Assembly: GCA_937922105.1 (NCBI GenBank)
Contig: CAKZVN010000090.1
Coordinates: forward strand, 1-8,748
Direction: 5' to 3'
Origin: an uncultured Litorilinea sp.
Lineage (GTDB): Bacteria > Chloroflexota > Anaerolineae > Caldilineales > Caldilineaceae
Length of the DNA: 8,748 bases
In this document: one piece after another, positions 5,750 to 8,748 of the stretch
How positions within the stretch are numbered: position 1 is the stretch's first letter
Layout of the letters: every line of letters starts with the position of its first letter
Made by a program: the position numbers and the translations under genes
Notes under the pieces: generated by a model
The model's database searches: none
What the model was told of the DNA's origin: nothing
What the model saw: the letters and a program-made list of their open reading frames with translations, nothing else

Positions 5750-6523
5750 TCACTCCGGCGTCACATACGCAGCGGTGATACCGCCGTCCACCACGAACTC
5801 GGCGCCGGTCACATACGACGATTCGTCCGACGCCAGATAGAGCGCGGCGTAGGCCATCTCCGTTGCCTCGCCGAAGCGGCCCATAGGAATATGCACCAAC
5901 CGCCGCGCCCGTTTCTCCTCGGTGTTGAGATAGGACATCAGCAACTCGGTGCGCAACGGGCCGGGGCAGAGCGCATTGACGCGAATATTCTCGCGCGCGT
6001 GAACGACCGCCAATTCGCGCGTCATCGCCAGCACACCGCCCTTGCTTGCAGTGTACGCCAGTTGCGGCGTCGCCGCGCCCAAGAGCGCTACAAACGACGC
6101 CGTGTTGATGATGGAGCCGCCCCCCGCGCGACGCAGCGCCGGAATCCCGTACTTGCAGCCCAAATAGACCCCCTTGAGGTTGATCGCCAGCGTCAAATCC
6201 CAAATCTCCTCGTCGGTCCCTACCGCGTCGTCGTCGCGCGGGTGCATGATCCCCGCGTTGTTGAAGAGAATGTTGAGCTTGCCGAAGCGCGTTTCCGCAG
6301 CCTGAATCATGGCAGCACAGGCCGCGGCCTGTGACACATCGGCGTGCACATAGAGCGCCTCGCCCCCGTGCCGGGTCACCTGTGCAACCGTTTCCTCGCC
6401 CGCGGCGTCGTTGACATCCACCACCACCACCTGCGCGCCCTCTTGAGCAAAAAGCAAGGCGGTGGCACGACCGATCCCGCCGCCGCCCCCGGTGATCAAC
6501 GCGACCTTATTCAGCAAGCGCAC
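5750..6523 (-). CDS. Short-chain dehydrogenase/reductase (classical SDR, probably NAD-dependent)
   Basis: Soluble oxidoreductase of 257 residues, the usual classical SDR length. The Rossmann cofactor motif TGGGGGIG is at 11-18, Asp36 ends beta-2 (VVVVDV) and favours NAD(H) over NADP(H), and NNAG is at 88-91. The catalytic tetrad is complete: Asn115, Ser143, Tyr157 and Lys161 (YTASK). The C-terminal VTGAEFVVDGG (238-248) is also typical. The start is GTG at 6523, with AAGGAG 6 nt upstream; that ribosome-binding site directly follows the miaA stop TAA, so translation is probably coupled to miaA. The stop lies 40 bp from the stop of the convergent SelA-like gene. The substrate is unknown: family members include sugar and polyol dehydrogenases and oxoacyl reductases. 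A sugar-alcohol or keto-acid step linked to the neighbouring locus is an inference from context. Confidence 0.93.
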   Translation of the reverse strand: MRLLNKVALITGGGGGIGRATALLFAQEGAQVVVVDVNDAAGEETVAQVTRHGGEALYVHADVSQAAACAAMIQAAETRFGKLNILFNNAGIMHPRDDDAVGTDEEIWDLTLAINLKGVYLGCKYGIPALRRAGGGSIINTASFVALLGAATPQLAYTASKGGVLAMTRELAVVHARENIRVNALCPGPLRTELLMSYLNTEEKRARRLVHIPMGRFGEATEMAYAALYLASDESSYVTGAEFVVDGGITAAYVTPE

Positions 6524-6533
6524 ACTTCACTCC

Positions 6534-7490
6534 TTATCGGTTGTTGGATTGGCTCAAAAATGTGGCGACGGCGCGCAGCACCGCCTCCGGTGCGGACGGG
6601 TCGCTCAGGTCAAACCACTGCACGCCGGGCATCCGCCGGAACCAGGTCAGTTGGTGGCGCACAAAGCGGTTGGTCTCCGCGCAGATGCGCTCCAGCGCGG
6701 TCTCGGCGTCCAACTCCCCCGCAAGCAGCGCCGCCGTCTCACGATACCCCAGGCTGCTCATGGCGGGCAACGTGGGCGCATAGCCCGCAGCCAGTAACCG
6801 CGCCGTCTCGTCCACCAGACCCGCGTCGAACATGGCAACCACGCGCGCACGGATGCGCGCATGAAGTTCGGACCGCGGTCGCGCCAGCCCGATTTGGAGC
6901 ATGCGATAGGGCGGCGGCTGCGCGCCCTGCAACTCCAGTTTGGAGCGCCCGGTGAGCAGCGCGATCTCCAACGCGCGCAGCACACGGCGCGGGTTACGCA
7001 GGTCGGTCGCGGCGGCGCCCTGTGGGTCCACTGCTTGCAAGCGTGCAGCCAATGCCTCGCGTCCCGCGCGCGCCAACTCTTCCTCCAACTGCGCGCGCAG
7101 CGCCGGGTCCGGCGCGACAGCCGGAATGCGTAATCCCTCTACCACCGCGCGCACGTAGAGCGCGCTCCCACCCACCAGGATGGGCAACCGCCCACGCGCG
7201 TGGATGGCGTCAATCGCGGCGTAGGCGAGTCGTTGGTATTCAGCCAGTGTGAAGGGGGTGTCCGGCTCCACCACATCAATCAGGTGATGGGGAACGCGTG
7301 CCTGCTCGGCGGGGGTCGGCTTAGCTGTGCCGATATCCATGCCGCGGTAGACTTGGCGGCTGTCCGCGCTCACAATTTCGCCGTCGAAGCGCGCGGCTAG
7401 TTCCAGGCTGAGCGCGGTCTTGCCCACCGCGGTTGCGCCCAGCAGCACCACCAGGGGCGGAAGCGTCTCTTCCTGCGCGTGCCGGTTCAT
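6534..7490 (-). CDS. miaA: tRNA dimethylallyltransferase MiaA
   Basis: Transfers a dimethylallyl group from dimethylallyl diphosphate to N6 of adenosine-37 in tRNAs reading codons that begin with U, the first step toward ms2i6A. The protein has 318 residues, a normal length. The P-loop GATAVGKT is at 18-25, and the family signature DSRQVYRGMDIGTAKPT is at 43-59. GGSALY (107-112) occupies the place of the usual GGTGLY. NPRRV (166-170), GYRE (248-251) and RHQLTWFRR (278-286) are further family motifs. The ATG at 7490 overlaps the yraN stop as ATGA, and GGGAG lies 7 nt upstream inside yraN. The SDR gene starts 10 nt after the miaA stop. The order rnhB-yraN-miaA on one strand suggests a housekeeping operon. 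Confidence 0.97.
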   Translation of the reverse strand: MNRHAQEETLPPLVVLLGATAVGKTALSLELAARFDGEIVSADSRQVYRGMDIGTAKPTPAEQARVPHHLIDVVEPDTPFTLAEYQRLAYAAIDAIHARGRLPILVGGSALYVRAVVEGLRIPAVAPDPALRAQLEEELARAGREALAARLQAVDPQGAAATDLRNPRRVLRALEIALLTGRSKLELQGAQPPPYRMLQIGLARPRSELHARIRARVVAMFDAGLVDETARLLAAGYAPTLPAMSSLGYRETAALLAGELDAETALERICAETNRFVRHQLTWFRRMPGVQWFDLSDPSAPEAVLRAVATFLSQSNNR

Positions 7491-7897
7491 GCGCCGTCTC
7501 CCGTCACTGCGCCACGAATATGCTCCACCGCAACCAAGCGTCCCTGGGTCTCCATTTGCACCGCCACCACATCAATGCGCCACGGCCCGCGCCACCCTGT
7601 CGCCTGGACATAAGCCTGCGCCACGCGGCGAACTTGCGTTGCTTTGGCAGGCGTCACCGAAGCCAGCGCCGTGCCGAAAGTGTCGCCGCGCCGGGTGCGG
7701 ACTTCCACCAACACCAGCCAGGTTGCGCGTGCACCGCCCTGCGACCAATCGGCAGCCTCCTCGGTCGCCACCAAATCCAACTCACCTTCGCGACAGCGCC
7801 AATTGCGCGCCACAATGGTCAAACCTGCGTCCCGCAGATGCGCCGCGGCTAACTCCTCGCCCCGCTTGCCCAGCCCCCGTCGCGCATCAGCACTCAT
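7487..7897 (-). CDS. yraN: YraN/UPF0102 family predicted endonuclease-like protein
   Basis: Small protein of the YraN (UPF0102) family, related to Holliday-junction-resolvase-type PD-(D/E)xK nucleases; its cellular role is not established. From ATG 7897 it has 136 residues. GGAG lies 7 nt upstream, and translation of MSADARRGLGKRGEELAAAHL gives the expected N-terminus; the frame extends 20 codons further upstream but only within rnhB. Family motifs are GEELAAAHL (13-21), RNWRCREGELDLV (31-43) and VEVRTRR (64-70). Asp41 and Glu65 correspond to the nuclease acidic residues; the following position is Arg67 where many members have Lys. About ten residues (48-59) between the two core motifs look like an insertion. 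The start overlaps the rnhB stop by 11 bp, and the stop overlaps the miaA start by 4 bp. yraN beside rnhB is a common bacterial arrangement. Confidence 0.9.
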   Translation of the reverse strand: MSADARRGLGKRGEELAAAHLRDAGLTIVARNWRCREGELDLVATEEAADWSQGGARATWLVLVEVRTRRGDTFGTALASVTPAKATQVRRVAQAYVQATGWRGPWRIDVVAVQMETQGRLVAVEHIRGAVTGDGA

Positions 7898-8564
7898 GAG
7901 CAGTCTCCGTGTCCGGTGTCGCGGCAAACAAGGAGGCAGGCCGAGCCAACGGCGCAAAGCTCAACCGATGCTCCGGGCAGGGGCCTAGCTGCGCCAACGC
8001 CACCAGATGCTGCGCGCTGCCGTACCCCTTATGCCGGGCGAAACCATAGCCAGGATAATGCTCCTCCAGGTCCATCATGCGGCGATCGCGCGCCGCTTTC
8101 GCCAGGATAGACGCCGCAGCCACCGAAGCCATATGCCGGTCGGCCCTCGCAAGCGCCCCCTGGGGCAGTGCCAGGGCAGGCAAACGCACCCAGTCGAGCA
8201 ACAAATAATCAGCAGGCGGCTCCAGCGCGGCAATCGCCCGCTGCATGGCGAGACGCGTTGCCGCCGCGATCCCCAACGCATCAATCTCCGCCGCCGACGC
8301 GCTTGCCACCGCCCACGCCTGCGCAGCAGCACGGATGGTTGCATCTAGTTGCGCGCGCCGCGTGGGGGACAACAACTTGCTGTCACGCACCTCGCCCCAG
8401 ACTGCGTGCGTGCCCGGACGCGCAATCACCACCACTGCGGCAAAGACCGGTCCCGCCAGCGCGCCGCGACCCGCTTCATCCACCCCGGCAACCGCGACAT
8501 AGCCCTCGGCCCACAGCCGCGTCTCCCATACCAGGCTCGGCGCGCCCGCTGCTTGCGCGTTCAC
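7887..8564 (-). CDS. rnhB: Ribonuclease HII
   Basis: Cleaves the RNA strand of RNA-DNA hybrids and nicks at single ribonucleotides in DNA. The protein has 225 residues, within the family range. VAGVDEAGRGALAGPV (25-40) contains the catalytic Asp29-Glu30, DSKLLS is at 61-66, Asp124 (LLLDW) and Asp142 (ADRHMAS) complete the expected four acidic residues, and AAASILAKAARD (149-160) and HKGYGSAQH (178-186) are family motifs. Two residues beside catalytic acids differ from the common pattern: Trp125 where Gly is usual, and Ala141 where Gly is usual. The start is taken as GTG 8564; only a weak GGGA lies about 12 nt upstream, so the start is less certain than for the neighbours. A terminator hairpin ends 22 bp upstream. 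The gene is first in the visible rnhB-yraN-miaA-SDR run. Confidence 0.95.
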   Translation of the reverse strand: MNAQAAGAPSLVWETRLWAEGYVAVAGVDEAGRGALAGPVFAAVVVIARPGTHAVWGEVRDSKLLSPTRRAQLDATIRAAAQAWAVASASAAEIDALGIAAATRLAMQRAIAALEPPADYLLLDWVRLPALALPQGALARADRHMASVAAASILAKAARDRRMMDLEEHYPGYGFARHKGYGSAQHLVALAQLGPCPEHRLSFAPLARPASLFAATPDTETAHEC

Positions 8565-8586
8565 GGTGTGTCACATTCCCCCATGC

Positions 8587-8617
8587 AAAAAAGCACCGGC
8601 GGTGCGCCGATGCTTTT
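8587..8617 (-). terminator. Rho-independent terminator upstream of rnhB, leftward
   Basis: On the minus strand AAAAGCATCGGC and GCCGGTGCTTTT form a 12-bp stem with one T-G wobble and a 5-nt loop, followed by a total of six T. On the plus strand the same wobble becomes a C-A mismatch and only four T follow, so the signal favours leftward transcription. It would end the gene that enters from the right edge. Only 22 bp separate it from the rnhB start, so the rnhB promoter must lie upstream of or within the hairpin, or rnhB depends on read-through. Confidence 0.8.
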
Positions 8618-8720
8618 GCGTTTCCCGTCTTGGTCTGCGCCCGCATAGCGCAGTGTGCCGTGCGCTCACCACCGGCAAAGAATTCCGCCGATGGGTCTCC
8701 TGAGCGCGCACGCCCCCAAA

Positions 8721-8748
8721 CTACGCCTTGAGGAATCGCTTCTCGCGC
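8721..8748 (-). CDS. C-terminal end of an upstream gene, possibly ribosomal protein L19
   Basis: The right edge opens in a minus-strand frame reading REKRFLKA and then TAG at 8721-8723. Basic residues like these are compatible with the C-terminus of ribosomal protein L19, whose gene rplS often precedes rnhB, and the terminator about 100 nt downstream fits a gene end here. Eight codons are too few for identification, and the frame could be non-coding. Confidence 0.3.

Noticed and set aside
1..8748. CRISPR arrays, tRNA genes, insertion sequences, phage or defence genes
   Set aside because: I found no regularly spaced repeats, no cloverleaf-like segment, no transposase or terminal inverted repeats, and no defence-type domains.

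Overview
The window is GC-rich bacterial DNA, densely coded and mostly leftward. It joins two kinds of content: an ABC-type uptake and sugar-regulation locus on the left (about 1-5709) and a housekeeping cluster rnhB-yraN-miaA on the right (about 6534-8564), with a short-chain dehydrogenase gene attached to its end. The long Cys-anchored solute-binding lipoprotein with an Ala/Pro/Gly-rich linker, the LacI-type regulator and the SelA-like PLP enzyme next to a Dpp/Opp-type transporter fit a Chloroflexota-like (Anaerolineae/Caldilineae type) organism. That placement is inferred from style only; there is no rRNA or other phylogenetic marker here.

Left region, minus strand, in transcription order: a LacI-family repressor (4332-3292), a 296-bp leader/intergenic region, a family 5 solute-binding lipoprotein (2995-1052), a 106-bp gap with a strong stem-loop, and a DppB/OppB-type permease that starts with GTG at 945 and runs off the left edge. 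The second permease and the ATPases are presumably further left. The repressor has a near-consensus promoter (TTGACA, 17 bp, TACAAT) with a perfect 16-bp LacI-type operator across its spacer and -10 box, so it very probably represses itself. A PLP-dependent SelA-like enzyme (4585-5709) is divergent from the repressor, and the same operator could also control it.

Right region, minus strand: rnhB (8564-7887), yraN (7897-7487), miaA (7490-6534) and an SDR oxidoreductase (6523-5750). Neighbours overlap by 11 bp and 4 bp, and the SDR starts 10 nt after the miaA stop, so this looks like one translationally coupled operon. A rho-independent terminator facing left (8587-8617) lies just before rnhB and probably ends the upstream gene, of which only the last eight codons are visible at the right edge (possibly rplS).

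Working model: the transporter imports an oligosaccharide or sugar-like solute, the LacI-type protein senses a related metabolite, and the SelA-like enzyme and SDR (convergent, 40 bp apart) supply catabolic steps such as beta-elimination/deamination and NAD-dependent oxidation. The substrate cannot be read from the sequence. I see no clearly new biological system. The best leads are the shared operator between divergent promoters, the SelA-like enzyme in a sugar locus, the inverted repeat in its leader, and the misplaced perfect Shine-Dalgarno sequence before the solute-binding protein gene.
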